Assembly (NCBI RefSeq): GCF_023008245.1
Contig: NZ_CP090145.1
Location: 1-64,000 of the forward strand
Source: Flavobacterium sediminilitoris
GTDB lineage: Bacteria > Bacteroidota > Bacteroidia > Flavobacteriales > Flavobacteriaceae
Direction: 5' to 3'
DNA: 64,000 nucleotides
Position 1 is the stretch's first letter, and every line of letters begins with the position of its first letter. Position numbers and translations under genes: made by a program. This document shows, one piece after another, positions 36,575 through 44,917 of the stretch. A model generated the notes under the pieces. It was not told where the DNA came from. It saw only the letters and a list, made by a program, of their open reading frames with translations, and searched no databases.

Positions 36575-37348
36575 TTATTGTTTTCTGATAATACTTTGTT
36601 GGTAATTCTTAGGTGAAATTCCAACAAAACGCTTGAAGGTTTTAGAAAAATGTGCCAAGTCTGTAAAATTGTATTGATATGCTATTGTTGTAAGTTCTGT
36701 ATTAGGTTTAATTGACATTTTACTTGAAAATACTTTTTTCATCAAAATGTAGTTAATTGGTGTCATCCCTGTTGATGCTTTAAATTTTTTCGCAAATCCA
36801 TATTTATTAATATTCGCAATTTTCGCTAATTCATGTAAACTAAACTTGTCGTAAATATGATTTTCAATATAGTGGTTAATCTCCTTAAAATTATTTAAGT
36901 TTAATCCAGCATATTCTTTTTCGTTTTCTTGCGAGTAAGGTTTTAAGCTACTCATAAACTGACGTAGATAAAACTCGATGTTTTGAGTTTCTCGCTTGTC
37001 AATAGCGTTTTTAAGTTCTACAAATAGTTTGTTGGCATTTTTATTCTTTATTTTTCTATTAGTAAATTTAATATTCTTTCCATTTAATATACTTTTCATC
37101 AATTGACTAGAGATGTAAATAGTATCAAATTTCAATTGCGTTTTTTTGTCAAATAACGGATTAGAATGTATTTCGTAAGGATTAGTTATTGAAATACTAC
37201 CAGCTTCACTAAAAAGGCTTTGATTTTCAAAATCAATTTGTTCAATTCCTTTATGGATTAGTGAAATACAAAACGTTTCGTGAAAGTGTTTTGGAAATTC
37301 GGTGGTTTGGTTTTCAATAGTTATATATTCTAAATCATCTAAAATCAT
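36575..37348 (-). CDS. AraC-family transcriptional regulator
   Basis: 257 aa. N-terminal cupin-like sensor (FPKHFHETFCISLIHKG) and C-terminal HTH with FSLHELAKIANINKYGFAKKFK, then TTIAYQYNFTDLAHFSKTFKRFVGISPKNY. Probably regulates the S41 peptidase gene 64 nt downstream in the same array unit. Confidence 0.9.
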   Translation of the reverse strand: MILDDLEYITIENQTTEFPKHFHETFCISLIHKGIEQIDFENQSLFSEAGSISITNPYEIHSNPLFDKKTQLKFDTIYISSQLMKSILNGKNIKFTNRKIKNKNANKLFVELKNAIDKRETQNIEFYLRQFMSSLKPYSQENEKEYAGLNLNNFKEINHYIENHIYDKFSLHELAKIANINKYGFAKKFKASTGMTPINYILMKKVFSSKMSIKPNTELTTIAYQYNFTDLAHFSKTFKRFVGISPKNYQQSIIRKQ

Positions 37349-37376
37349 TCTTGTTTTCTCGATGTTTTTTTATGTT

Positions 37377-37620
37377 GCTTAACGTCAGTTTGTCTAAAAA
37401 CCTTCGTATGTATTACATTTTATTTTAAATAATTAAAGTAAAAATAGCTGATTTAAACTACACACAAAAACTTTTTTGGAGTAATGTTTCGTCTTTACAA
37501 AAGACGAAATTATATGAGTTAAAAACAACTTTTAAAAGCTATGCTATTTTTATAAAATGTACCAACCTCAAAAAACAAACCTCTTTTAGAAGGGTTATGC
37601 AACAGCTATCATTGTTGTAA
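37377..37620 (-). repeat. attC-like site 5 (family II, long form)
   Basis: Arms GCTTAAC (37377-37383; minus GTTAAGC, an exact GTTRRRY) and GTTGTAA (37614-37620). The interior starts like site 4 (GTCAGTTTGTCTAAAAACC) and carries an extra inverted segment GTTTCGTCTTT / AAAGACGAAA-like near 37486-37510. Confidence 0.7.
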
Positions 37621-37627
37621 ACTGGCT

Positions 37628-38167
37628 TTAATCATATGCTATCCATTCTTTATTCAGTTTGTTATATTGCAAATTATATCCATAATACGATTTAAATCCA
37701 ATACTATAATTTCCGTTTTCAAAAAATTTATAGGAGTATTTTGTTCCTAAAGCTGTCCATTTAGGAACATCTGATTTCATTTTCTGGTCTATTTCAGATA
37801 ATGATTTTGGATAATCTCCATAATTCATTTTATATTTTTCTACAAGCTCAACGATATCTATTCCTTTTTCTTTAGAATATTCAATTTGCCAATTTCTAAC
37901 AGGAATTGATAACAACCAAATAATTAGAAGTTGAGTAAATGAGATCATAAAATAATATTTAAGTTTTGATTTCTTTTTTTTGTCAATTTTTGCAGAAATT
38001 AAAATTCCAATAAACAGAATTGCTAATAACAAAATAATGTAGAAAACTACACTAAACACAAACTCCCAAGTAAAAGAAAAATTCCAAACATAAAGAGTCA
38101 AAATCACAAATGATAAAAGGATATAAACTATCAGTGTATTTTTATTTGGTCGTAAAATTCTATTCAA
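37628..38167 (-). CDS. Hypothetical membrane protein
   Basis: 179 aa, TTG start (no in-frame ATG before helix 1). Three transmembrane helices (about residues 11-30, 33-55, 67-88) and a soluble C-terminal domain of about 85 residues (MNYGDYPKSLSEIDQ ... YSYKFFENGNYSIGFKSYYG), which resembles short pilin-like or DUF-type extracellular tails in flavobacteria. Function unknown. Sole gene in a unit whose ends match perfectly, TTGTAAAC / GTTTACAA. Confidence 0.65.
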   Translation of the reverse strand: MNRILRPNKNTLIVYILLSFVILTLYVWNFSFTWEFVFSVVFYIILLLAILFIGILISAKIDKKKKSKLKYYFMISFTQLLIIWLLSIPVRNWQIEYSKEKGIDIVELVEKYKMNYGDYPKSLSEIDQKMKSDVPKWTALGTKYSYKFFENGNYSIGFKSYYGYNLQYNKLNKEWIAYD

Positions 38168-38188
38168 TTTAGTTGGATTTTCAGCTTG

Positions 38189-38337
38189 TTTACAATGTTT
38201 AATGTATGAAATGTAGTGATTTAAAGTTACTACATTTCGGATTAGTACTTAGCCAAATTGCGATTTGGCGGTGCTTATAGAAATGCGTAAATTTTCAGTT
38301 TAGCACTTACTTACTATATTTTATACACGTGTTAGCA
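38189..38337 (-). repeat. attC-like site 5b
   Basis: Arms TTTACAAT (38189-38196; the GTT is ATT here) and GTTAGCA (38331-38337). Interior hairpins ATGTAGTGA-N8-TTACTACAT (38220-38245) and GCCAAATTGCGATTTGGC (about 38259-38276). The interior is unlike families I and II. Confidence 0.6.
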
Positions 38338-38341
38338 CCAG

Positions 38342-39283
38342 TTATTTTCTTTTCATATTCCAAGTTCCTGTAGTTTTTATGTTTAGTGGAATTAATCCTA
38401 AAAATTTTCTAGCTACAGAAATTGTCCAATTACCTTTAAATGAATTCGTTGAATTGTTAAAAAAACCAACATACTGTATTTTAGGACCTTTTCTAGTAGT
38501 ATCAATTTTAGCTTTATCTGTATTAGTTACACTATGACTGATTCGGTATTGCTTTGTAAAACTAATTCTCAATCCTTCTATTTTTCCATTAATATCAGCA
38601 GGTTCTGGATTTATTCCAAATCCACTTATATCAAAGGATAAACCTTTTATTTTATTGTTTAATTGAGATAATTCAGATTCATAAAAAATTTCTTTCCCTT
38701 CATTCTCTTTATATTCTTTCCCTAATGTTATAATTCCTTCCCATCTACCATTTAAGTCAATTCCGATTGAGTTTTCTTTAGGTTTAAAAGCTTCTTTTTT
38801 GTCTTTTTCGGACAACCATTCAAATCGCTTTAGCATATAGTCATATTTTCCAATTTCAGATTCATTTTTGGAATTAGCCATTTTAGATTTTATATGACTT
38901 AATATTTCATTTATTCTTTTATTACTCAAGTCTAAATGTCCACTTGAAAGTCCAGTATCCATACTTTTTGAAGCTCCTTCAATATACTCATCAAAGTATT
39001 TTATTCCTGTTCTTTCTAATAATTCATTAGCAAATAAATGAAAGCTGTTATATACTCCAAATGTTTCTTTTGCACATTTTGATAATTCTAGGTACAAATC
39101 AAGTATTAATTTTTCAGAAGAGTAAGAGAAGTCTTCTTTTATAATTTCACAAAGTTGCATTCTGAAATCATAATTTTTATCCTCAAAGTCATCTCCGTAT
39201 TTTCCGTTCCAGTCAAATTTTATTCTGTCAAAATCTTTTTCAGAATAATTTTTTGCAAATGTCTGGATTTCGTTTTTTGTCAT
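38342..39283 (-). CDS. Hypothetical cytosolic protein
   Basis: 313 aa without signal peptide. N-terminal about 160 residues are helical and charged (ISGxxLDLSNKRINEILSHIKSK region); the C-terminal about 130 residues, from GRWEGIITLG to TTGTWNMKRK, look like a beta-barrel or sandwich with alternating strands. Some predicted phage-defence or effector proteins have this type of C-terminal sheet, but no family was recognised. Sole gene in its unit (TTATCACC / GGTGCTAA, 7/8). Confidence 0.6.
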   Translation of the reverse strand: MTKNEIQTFAKNYSEKDFDRIKFDWNGKYGDDFEDKNYDFRMQLCEIIKEDFSYSSEKLILDLYLELSKCAKETFGVYNSFHLFANELLERTGIKYFDEYIEGASKSMDTGLSSGHLDLSNKRINEILSHIKSKMANSKNESEIGKYDYMLKRFEWLSEKDKKEAFKPKENSIGIDLNGRWEGIITLGKEYKENEGKEIFYESELSQLNNKIKGLSFDISGFGINPEPADINGKIEGLRISFTKQYRISHSVTNTDKAKIDTTRKGPKIQYVGFFNNSTNSFKGNWTISVARKFLGLIPLNIKTTGTWNMKRK

Positions 39284-39295
39284 ATTTCTAATTGG

Positions 39296-39473
39296 TGATA
39301 ACGTCAGTTTGTCTAAAAACCTTCGTATGTATTAATCAAAGTAAAAATAGCTGATTTAAGCTACACACAAAAACAAATCTCGCTTAAAAACCAATTAAAT
39401 AAGGGTGTTTTTTTATACGTTTTAAAATTGTTTTTGAAAATCCAAGGTTGTGCAACTGTTACTTGTGTTCTGT
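39296..39473 (-). repeat. attC-like site 6 (family II)
   Basis: Arms TGATAAC (39296-39302) and GTTCTGT (39467-39473). Shares GTCAGTTTGTCTAAAAACC and AATAGCTGATTTAAGCTACA with sites 5, 7 and 9; right end GTTGTGCAACTGTTACTTG. Confidence 0.68.
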
Positions 39474-39480
39474 GCTATTT

Positions 39481-40884
39481 TTATTTTTCGGTTATTTTTT
39501 TTATTGCATTTTCAGTTGAATTTACATTATCAAAATATGTATTAATAATCAATTCTACTTTTTTATCATTCTTTAATGTATTCTTTAAAGTTGAAACTAA
39601 AAATTCATAATTAGTAAACTCTACTTTTGTTTCTAAAATATTTCGCAACCATTCCCACATTTTCTTTTTACCAATTTCTTTTTCAATAGCTATAAAAATT
39701 ATTGGAGCATAATCATAAACATAAGTTTGTCTATCAGCAATGTCTGTTATAGATTTAACAATTGAAAAAGAATTAGGCTTAAAATCTTTTAAGTTTTCAT
39801 ACTTTGTAACTAATATATCTTGATATGCTTTTTCTCCTTGAATTTCTTCGGTCAATTTTAACGCCATATATTCTGTAAAACCTTCAGACATCATATCGCC
39901 TAATTCTGAATTAAATACCTTAACAGTTCCAAAATAATAATGACCTAATTCATGTGCTATCATTGGCTTGTAAAATTTTTGAGATTTTTCTTCAAATATT
40001 CCTGCTAATCCATATTCTCCCCAACCAATTCCCATAATTGTAGGATAGGATACAAAAAGCCAAGCATTTTTTATTGAAGTAGGAGTAGTGTTTATAAAAG
40101 TAGGAGTTTGATTAAATCTTATATTTAATTTTTGCTCGTAATATTTTTTATAACTAGAAACAAGATTTGAAAACTGGTCAATCTTATCTTGAGGAAATTT
40201 AGGATTTAAAATAACAATATTTCCATCATCTACAAAATCATATTTTCCACAATACAAAGCTATTTCTTTCGGTTCGTTACTAATTAGATGTGCTGAATTG
40301 GAACTTACTGGTTTATTTCCATTTGCGTAAATTGTAGAACAATCAATGCAATTTAATTCAATATCATAAACTACTCTGTCATAAGCAATATCTTTTTTTG
40401 CGTCATATATAATAGGATACCAAGCACTTTGACTTCCATCACTCCTTACTGACATACCATTAAACGCAATATTTCCTTTCCAATCTTGTCTTGAATAATT
40501 TTCAATTGTATCATTTGCTACAGGAAATTTACCAACATATCTAAATTGTAATTCTTCTGGCAAAAATTTACTTTTTCTATTATTATTAGGAAAATAATAA
40601 GCTAATGATTCTCCTGTTGAAGTTGAGTCTTTATCTGATTTATCATAAACAAGTACAAAATCTTCTGGTTTTTTACTTCTAATATGTAATAAATTCATAC
40701 CTGAATTTAAACGAATTAAATAATCTTGAATTCTAGGAATATTACTTAATGTTAAGTCGCATTCAAAAGTTCCTTCTTTGATTGAAATATTGACTTTACC
40801 TTTCAAATGTGGTGCATTTTCTTGAGAAAATATTTTTAAAGAAAATGATAATAATATAAAACACGTTAATATTCTAAAATTCAT
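39481..40884 (-). CDS. Secreted gluzincin (M1-like) metallopeptidase
   Basis: 467 aa with a signal peptide (cut after KIFSQ, residue 21). Zinc-binding motif H311-E-L-G-H315 and third ligand E334 (EGFTEYM) 18 residues after the second His, the spacing of M1 aminopeptidases. The N-terminal 200 residues are beta-rich as in M1 proteins, but a full GXMEN exopeptidase loop is not evident. Sole gene in its unit; here the unit ends do not pair well (2/6). Confidence 0.83.
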   Translation of the reverse strand: MNFRILTCFILLSFSLKIFSQENAPHLKGKVNISIKEGTFECDLTLSNIPRIQDYLIRLNSGMNLLHIRSKKPEDFVLVYDKSDKDSTSTGESLAYYFPNNNRKSKFLPEELQFRYVGKFPVANDTIENYSRQDWKGNIAFNGMSVRSDGSQSAWYPIIYDAKKDIAYDRVVYDIELNCIDCSTIYANGNKPVSSNSAHLISNEPKEIALYCGKYDFVDDGNIVILNPKFPQDKIDQFSNLVSSYKKYYEQKLNIRFNQTPTFINTTPTSIKNAWLFVSYPTIMGIGWGEYGLAGIFEEKSQKFYKPMIAHELGHYYFGTVKVFNSELGDMMSEGFTEYMALKLTEEIQGEKAYQDILVTKYENLKDFKPNSFSIVKSITDIADRQTYVYDYAPIIFIAIEKEIGKKKMWEWLRNILETKVEFTNYEFLVSTLKNTLKNDKKVELIINTYFDNVNSTENAIKKITEK

Positions 40885-40936
40885 TTTTATTTATTTTATA
40901 GATTGTATTCGTTTTTTAAGTTTCGGCAGCAAAATT

Positions 40937-41140
40937 ACCGCCAATGTCAGTTTGTCTAAAAACCTTCGTACATATTACATTTTATTTTAAATAATCAAAG
41001 TAAAAATAGCTGATTTAAGCTACACACAAAAACAAACCTCGCTTAAAAACCAATTAAAATTAAATAAGGGAGCTTTTTTATACGTTTTTAAATTGTATTT
41101 AAAAATCCTAGGTTGTACAACAGTTACGGCTGTTGGCGGT
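40937..41140 (-). repeat. attC-like site 7 (family II)
   Basis: Perfect 8-bp terminal inverted repeat ACCGCCAA (40937-40944) / TTGGCGGT (41133-41140). Interior GTCAGTTTGTCTAAAAACC and AATAGCTGATTTAAGCTACA. Confidence 0.7.
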
Positions 41141-41147
41141 AGTATTT

Positions 41148-41726
41148 TTATCGTTCGTTATGTCCTTTTCCGTCAAAAATTTTTGGTCTCGCTTTTTCAA
41201 TTCTAGAAACTCTTGTTTTGGACTGTTTTGCATCTGAAAAGTGAAGTAAATAACCTCTTTGTCTCCCTGGTGTCAGGTTGTAAAATGCAGTTTTAAAATC
41301 AGAGTCGTTCTCAAATTCTTGTTCAAGTTCTCTGGATATTTCATATTCCGAAGTCTTTTTCATTTTCACTTCCAAACCTGTCTTTTCCACTTCTATTGCT
41401 TCAAAAATATAAGCTTTGATAACTGTTTTTAGATCATTGATTTGTACTTTATCAGTAAACCGTATTTGACGAGCCGATTGTACATTCTCTGTCTGTTGAA
41501 CCAAAATGTTTTCGGTATCTTTTAGTAATGCTCCTTTATGAAAAAGTAAAGCACAATATTTCTTAAAACCGTGAATGAGGACTATGTTTTTTCCTTGAAA
41601 AGTATAGCAAGGGTGCATCCATTTAAAATCTTCATCAAGTCCACATTCCAAGCAGATTGCTCTCAATAAAATGGTTTCATCTTTCCAACTCTTTATTTTA
41701 TCTATATATCTGTCAACCTTTTCCAT
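41148..41726 (-). CDS. YdeI/OmdA-like DUF1801 protein
   Basis: 192 aa, cytosolic. N-terminal DUF1801 (FKWMHPCYTFQGKNIVLIHGFKKYCALLF) and a C-terminal OmdA-like segment (TPGRQRGYLLHFSDAKQSKTRVSRIEKA) define the YdeI/OmpD-associated family. Function poorly known; relatives are linked to stress and antimicrobial peptide responses. Last gene of a four-gene unit (ArsR, SRPBCC, DoxX, this). Confidence 0.85.
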   Translation of the reverse strand: MEKVDRYIDKIKSWKDETILLRAICLECGLDEDFKWMHPCYTFQGKNIVLIHGFKKYCALLFHKGALLKDTENILVQQTENVQSARQIRFTDKVQINDLKTVIKAYIFEAIEVEKTGLEVKMKKTSEYEISRELEQEFENDSDFKTAFYNLTPGRQRGYLLHFSDAKQSKTRVSRIEKARPKIFDGKGHNER

Positions 41727-41728
41727 AT

Positions 41729-42118
41729 TTAGTTTTGTTTTTGTAGTTCAATGATTTTTCGATTATTTGGCCTGAAATACCAAGAGATAACTGTTACCAA
41801 AAGCAATATAATGGAAGGTAAGGCTTCTATTATTGGCTGCTTAACTGCTATATGTGAAATGGTTGCTCCGGACATTGCAAAGAAAAACCCTGCGTAAGCC
41901 CATTCTTTTAACAAAGGTCTTTTAGAAATTAAAATGGCAAATACTCCTAAAACTTTCCAAGTTCCAAGAATTGAAAGCAAATAGAGTGGATAACCAAGTT
42001 GGGTAACTATTTCATTGTATCCACCAATTTGAAACATTTGCTGTATTCCGCCTGCCAACATTCCAAATGAAAGGAAAATTGTTGAAGCCCAATAGATTAT
42101 TTTATTTGTTTTTGTCAT
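41729..42118 (-). CDS. DoxX-like membrane protein
   Basis: 129 aa with four hydrophobic helices (about residues 8-24, 44-63, 72-90, 97-114). The motif LGTWKVLGVFAILISKRPLLKEWAYAGF is typical of the DoxX_2-type family. Lies 2 nt upstream of the YdeI-like gene and 7 nt downstream of the SRPBCC gene, so it is co-transcribed. Redox or quinone-related roles have been suggested for DoxX proteins but are unproven here. Confidence 0.82.
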   Translation of the reverse strand: MTKTNKIIYWASTIFLSFGMLAGGIQQMFQIGGYNEIVTQLGYPLYLLSILGTWKVLGVFAILISKRPLLKEWAYAGFFFAMSGATISHIAVKQPIIEALPSIILLLVTVISWYFRPNNRKIIELQKQN

Positions 42119-42125
42119 TTTGTAA

Positions 42126-42590
42126 TTATTTTGATTTGGTAAATATTTCTTCCAATCTGTTATGGGCCCAATTGATACCTTGCTTGAATGGAAGTTTTAG
42201 ATTTTGGTCTCTATGGTTTACAGATTGATAGATTACTTGCTGTTTTAGGTTGCTTGTGGTTTCGGTCAATTTCTCGAATTCATATATTTCTAGTTGAACG
42301 CCAAAAGGCATACTTTCCATTTCAAAAGTCCGTATAATTCTTTGGTTTCTTTTAAAGTCGTGTATTGTGCCATTAAAACCGATTTCGTTGCCTTTTTGGT
42401 CGGTAGTTGAAAACTGGTAGTTTCCGTGTTTTTGGAAGTTAAATTTTAACACCTTTGTTCCCATCCATTGCTCGATTAATTCTGGTTCGGTGTATGCTTT
42501 AAACAAAAGTTCTACTGGCAAATCAAACGTTCGTGTTATGAGTATTTCCTGTTTGCCGTTTTCAGCTATGACGTTCGTTTTTTGTTCCAT
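42126..42590 (-). CDS. SRPBCC (AHSA1-like) domain protein
   Basis: 154 aa with the START/Bet v1-like fold of Aha1 C-terminal proteins: ITRTFDLPVELLFKAYTEPELIEQWMG and the C-terminal QGINWAHNRLEEIF. Such genes are very often paired with an ArsR regulator, as here (3-nt gap). It binds a small hydrophobic ligand in characterised relatives; the ligand here is unknown. Confidence 0.9.
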   Translation of the reverse strand: MEQKTNVIAENGKQEILITRTFDLPVELLFKAYTEPELIEQWMGTKVLKFNFQKHGNYQFSTTDQKGNEIGFNGTIHDFKRNQRIIRTFEMESMPFGVQLEIYEFEKLTETTSNLKQQVIYQSVNHRDQNLKLPFKQGINWAHNRLEEIFTKSK

Positions 42591-42593
42591 ATT

Positions 42594-42917
42594 TTATTTC
42601 TTTGATTGATAGTTTTTCATTACCGATTCCAATTTGTTAAATCGATCATCCCATAGTTTTCTGAAAGGCTCGATAAATTCCGCTATTTCTTTCATTCCGT
42701 TTGGGTTTAAGTGATAGTAAATTTCTCGTCCTTTTTGTTTTTGCTCCAAAATTTCACATTCGGTAAGGATTTGAATGTGCTTTGAAATCGTTTGCCTTGA
42801 ATAGTCAAAATTTTCGGCAATTGCTGTTGGTGTCATTGCTTGTAGTGCAACCAAAGAAATGATTGTTCTTCGAGTTGGATCGGCAATGGCTTGGAAAACA
42901 TCTCGTCTTAATTTCAT
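42594..42917 (-). CDS. ArsR-family regulator
   Basis: 107 aa from ATG 42917 (an upstream TTG at 42950 adds 11 codons without conservation). Winged helix: [44 protein letters not shown] and [18 protein letters not shown]. No metal-binding Cys pair of the ArsR type is seen, so it belongs to the metal-independent group that sits with SRPBCC genes. First gene of its unit and likely to control it. Confidence 0.9.
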   Translation of the reverse strand: MKLRRDVFQAIADPTRRTIISLVALQAMTPTAIAENFDYSRQTISKHIQILTECEILEQKQKGREIYYHLNPNGMKEIAEFIEPFRKLWDDRFNKLESVMKNYQSKK

Positions 42918-43020
42918 TATGCAGTTATTTGACTGCAAATATATGCGCAATTACTTAACTGCACAAATTTTTCATTTCAAATTTTTAGAATTTGTTTGAT
43001 TTTCGGTTCTCTTATATTTC

Positions 43021-43151
43021 CACCAACGATTCGGCTATAATTTTGTTCCGTATTTAAGCACCTAATTTAGCAAATACAAACCGAATAGAAAATCCGTGAG
43101 GATTTTTGTAAGTAGTCTAGAACCAATTATTAATTATACATAGTGTTGTAC
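43021..43151 (-). repeat. attC-like site 8
   Basis: Arms CACCAAC (43021-43027) and GTTGTAC (43145-43151). Interior unlike families I and II, with AAATCCGTGAGGATTT (about 43091-43106) and a GAATAGAAAATC motif also present in partial site 10. Confidence 0.6.
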
Positions 43152-43159
43152 ACCGTTTT

Positions 43160-43615
43160 TTATTCCGTAAACAATTTTTTAGGCACTTGATAACTAGCCG
43201 AATACATTAAATTCTTTTCACGATTTTTAAATTCCGAAAACGCTTTTCTATACCATTTTGGGTCATTCGCACGAGTTTTATAATCTTCGAAATTCGAAAC
43301 ATCATAAAAATCTCCATTTAGCCAAGGTTCAATTCCGAAGATAGCGATTCCGTTTTTTTCTACTCGATCAAGTACGATTTCAAAGTCAGATTCAGAGAAA
43401 TAGTAAATCGATTTTGAGTCAAATCCGTCATTTAGGTTTTGAAGTCCGTTAAACACGTTATCTTTCAGGTATTCAAATTCTTTTTTTCGTTCTTCTTCAC
43501 TGTAATCTTTTAATTCCATTTCCGTTTCCTCAAAAATTTTTGTTTTAGTTCTATTTTTGTTGTTACAACTCAATAATAAAAATCCGATAAGTACTATTTG
43601 AAGCAATTTTTTCAT
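43160..43615 (-). CDS. Hypothetical lipoprotein
   Basis: 151 aa. Lipobox FLLLSC (Cys 17) followed by a charged linker and a mixed alpha/beta domain (YFSESDFEIVLDRVEKNGIAIFGIEPWLNG, PKWYRKAFSEF). No family recognised. Sole gene in its unit (TTGCTCAC / GTGTACAA, 6/8). Confidence 0.65.
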   Translation of the reverse strand: MKKLLQIVLIGFLLLSCNNKNRTKTKIFEETEMELKDYSEEERKKEFEYLKDNVFNGLQNLNDGFDSKSIYYFSESDFEIVLDRVEKNGIAIFGIEPWLNGDFYDVSNFEDYKTRANDPKWYRKAFSEFKNREKNLMYSASYQVPKKLFTE

Positions 43616-43620
43616 ATTGT

Positions 43621-43915
43621 GAGCAACGTCAGTTTATCTAAAAACCTTCGTATATATTAAATATTATTTTAAATGATTAAAGTAAAAATAGCTGATTTAA
43701 GCCACACAAAAAAACTTTTTTGTAATGTTTTGTCTTTTCAAAAAACGCAATTACTATGAGTTAAAAACAGCCTTTTTAAAACTATCTTATTTTTATAAAA
43801 TTACATTTAACTCAAAAAAACTCTTTTAAATCACTTTAAACGAGGTGATTTTTTATAAATTATTTTAAAAAGTTAGTTTTTTAGAAAGGTTATACAACAG
43901 CTACCATTATTACCA
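43621..43915 (-). repeat. attC-like site 9 (family II, longest form)
   Basis: 295 nt. Arms GAGCAAC (43621-43627) and ATTACCA (43909-43915, the conserved GTT reads ATT). Same left end and AATAGCTGATTTAAGC core as sites 5-7; extra internal sequence, partly shared with site 5 (TAATGTTT-TGTCTTT, TATGAGTTAAAAACA). Confidence 0.65.
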
Positions 43916-43924
43916 TCTGTTTTT

Positions 43925-44262
43925 TTAGAATGGTAAATCATCAGTTCCGTCATATAAACTTTCGTCCGTATCTTCAAAATAACTTCCTCTTAGTGTTCTC
44001 TTTGATTTTTCATTCCGAAATTGAATTCCAATAGATTTATCGTCTTGGTCTAAAAAGTAATCTTGGTTAAATGAATAAATATCAATTGATTCATCAAAAA
44101 TAACGTGTAAATGATTTTCATAATTCATTGACCTTGGATATACTCTCCAACGAGTAATCGGTCCAGGGATTGTTATAATTTGATTATCGCTTAAAATAAT
44201 TATTAATGCATTTTCGCATTCAACAATATTTCCAAAATATGCAGTTCCTCCATTTGTTACTT
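43925..44262 (-). pseudogene. 3' part of a hypothetical gene fused to a decayed AraC gene
   Basis: The frame ending at 43925 stays open upstream of its first ATG (44128) as GKVTNGGTAYFGNIVECENA then IIILSDNQIITIPGPITRWR, with coding character. It meets the AraC remnant near 44262, so its true 5' end is lost. From ATG 44128 a 67-aa product (ending YDGTDDLPF) could still be made. Family unknown; short acidic proteins of this sort are sometimes immunity-like, but nothing supports that here. Confidence 0.5.
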
Positions 44263-44264
44263 TA

Positions 44265-44685
44265 CCTTTCCAAGCGTGTCGGTTGCGTGAATGATTTTTT
44301 GCTCCAACTCATTGGCTGTGGTTTATCCGAAAGTTCAGCGATTAGTGTTTCTTTGTTTTCTAAATTTTTAAGCGGTGTTTTTATGAAATTGGCAACTCCA
44401 ACCCCATAAGGATAAAAACGAGTTGCAAAACAGTGGACATAATCGACAGGCTGAATAGTAAACAGCTCTGTAATTTGTCTCACAACTATTGATCTGGGCT
44501 AAATGATAAATTTGTTTTCAGAAGTATATCGTTTTATATCATCGCCCAATATGAATATCAATTTCATACAACCGTCATGAACAACCCTTTGTTTTTCTGA
44601 GCTGTATTCGACAGGAACTTCCAATATCGAATAACACATAATCAGTGAATTTAAGTCACTATTTGGTTGGAATATGATAGCTCAT
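44265..44685 (-). pseudogene. Decayed AraC gene, paralog of the 33.7-34.5 kb gene
   Basis: Translating the minus strand from ATG 44685 gives pieces of the DUF6597-type N-terminus: MSYHIPTK then stop/frameshift, DLNSLIMCYSILEVPVEY, RVVHDGCMKLIFILGDDIK, a stop codon where the intact paralog has Gln (FII*PRS versus FILQPRS), FATRFYPYG, and after another frameshift near 44321-44325 NELEQKIIHATDTLG. The HTH half is missing, replaced by an unrelated gene tail. Confidence 0.75.
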
Positions 44686-44712
44686 TTGTCGGATTGTGCT
44701 TATTTAGATTGC

Positions 44713-44790
44713 CATATAACGCTTTCGCTATTAACAGTCCGGGAATAGAAAATCAGATACTTTTAATTTAGCACGAGGCAAAACATTTTG
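44713..44790 (-). repeat. Partial attC-like site 10
   Basis: Left arm CATATAAC (44713-44720), then GCTTTCGCTATTAACAGTCC and GAATAGAAAATC as in site 8. No matching right arm was found before the next gene. Confidence 0.4.
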
Positions 44791-44917
44791 CTTGCTTTTA
44801 TCTTTTTTTGTTCAAAAGTCAAATCAAAATATTTTGACGAACTTAGTAAATATAAACTAAACTTTAAGTTAAACACTAAACCTTTATTGTTTATAGCTTT
44901 TGTTAACATTTTGTTTT

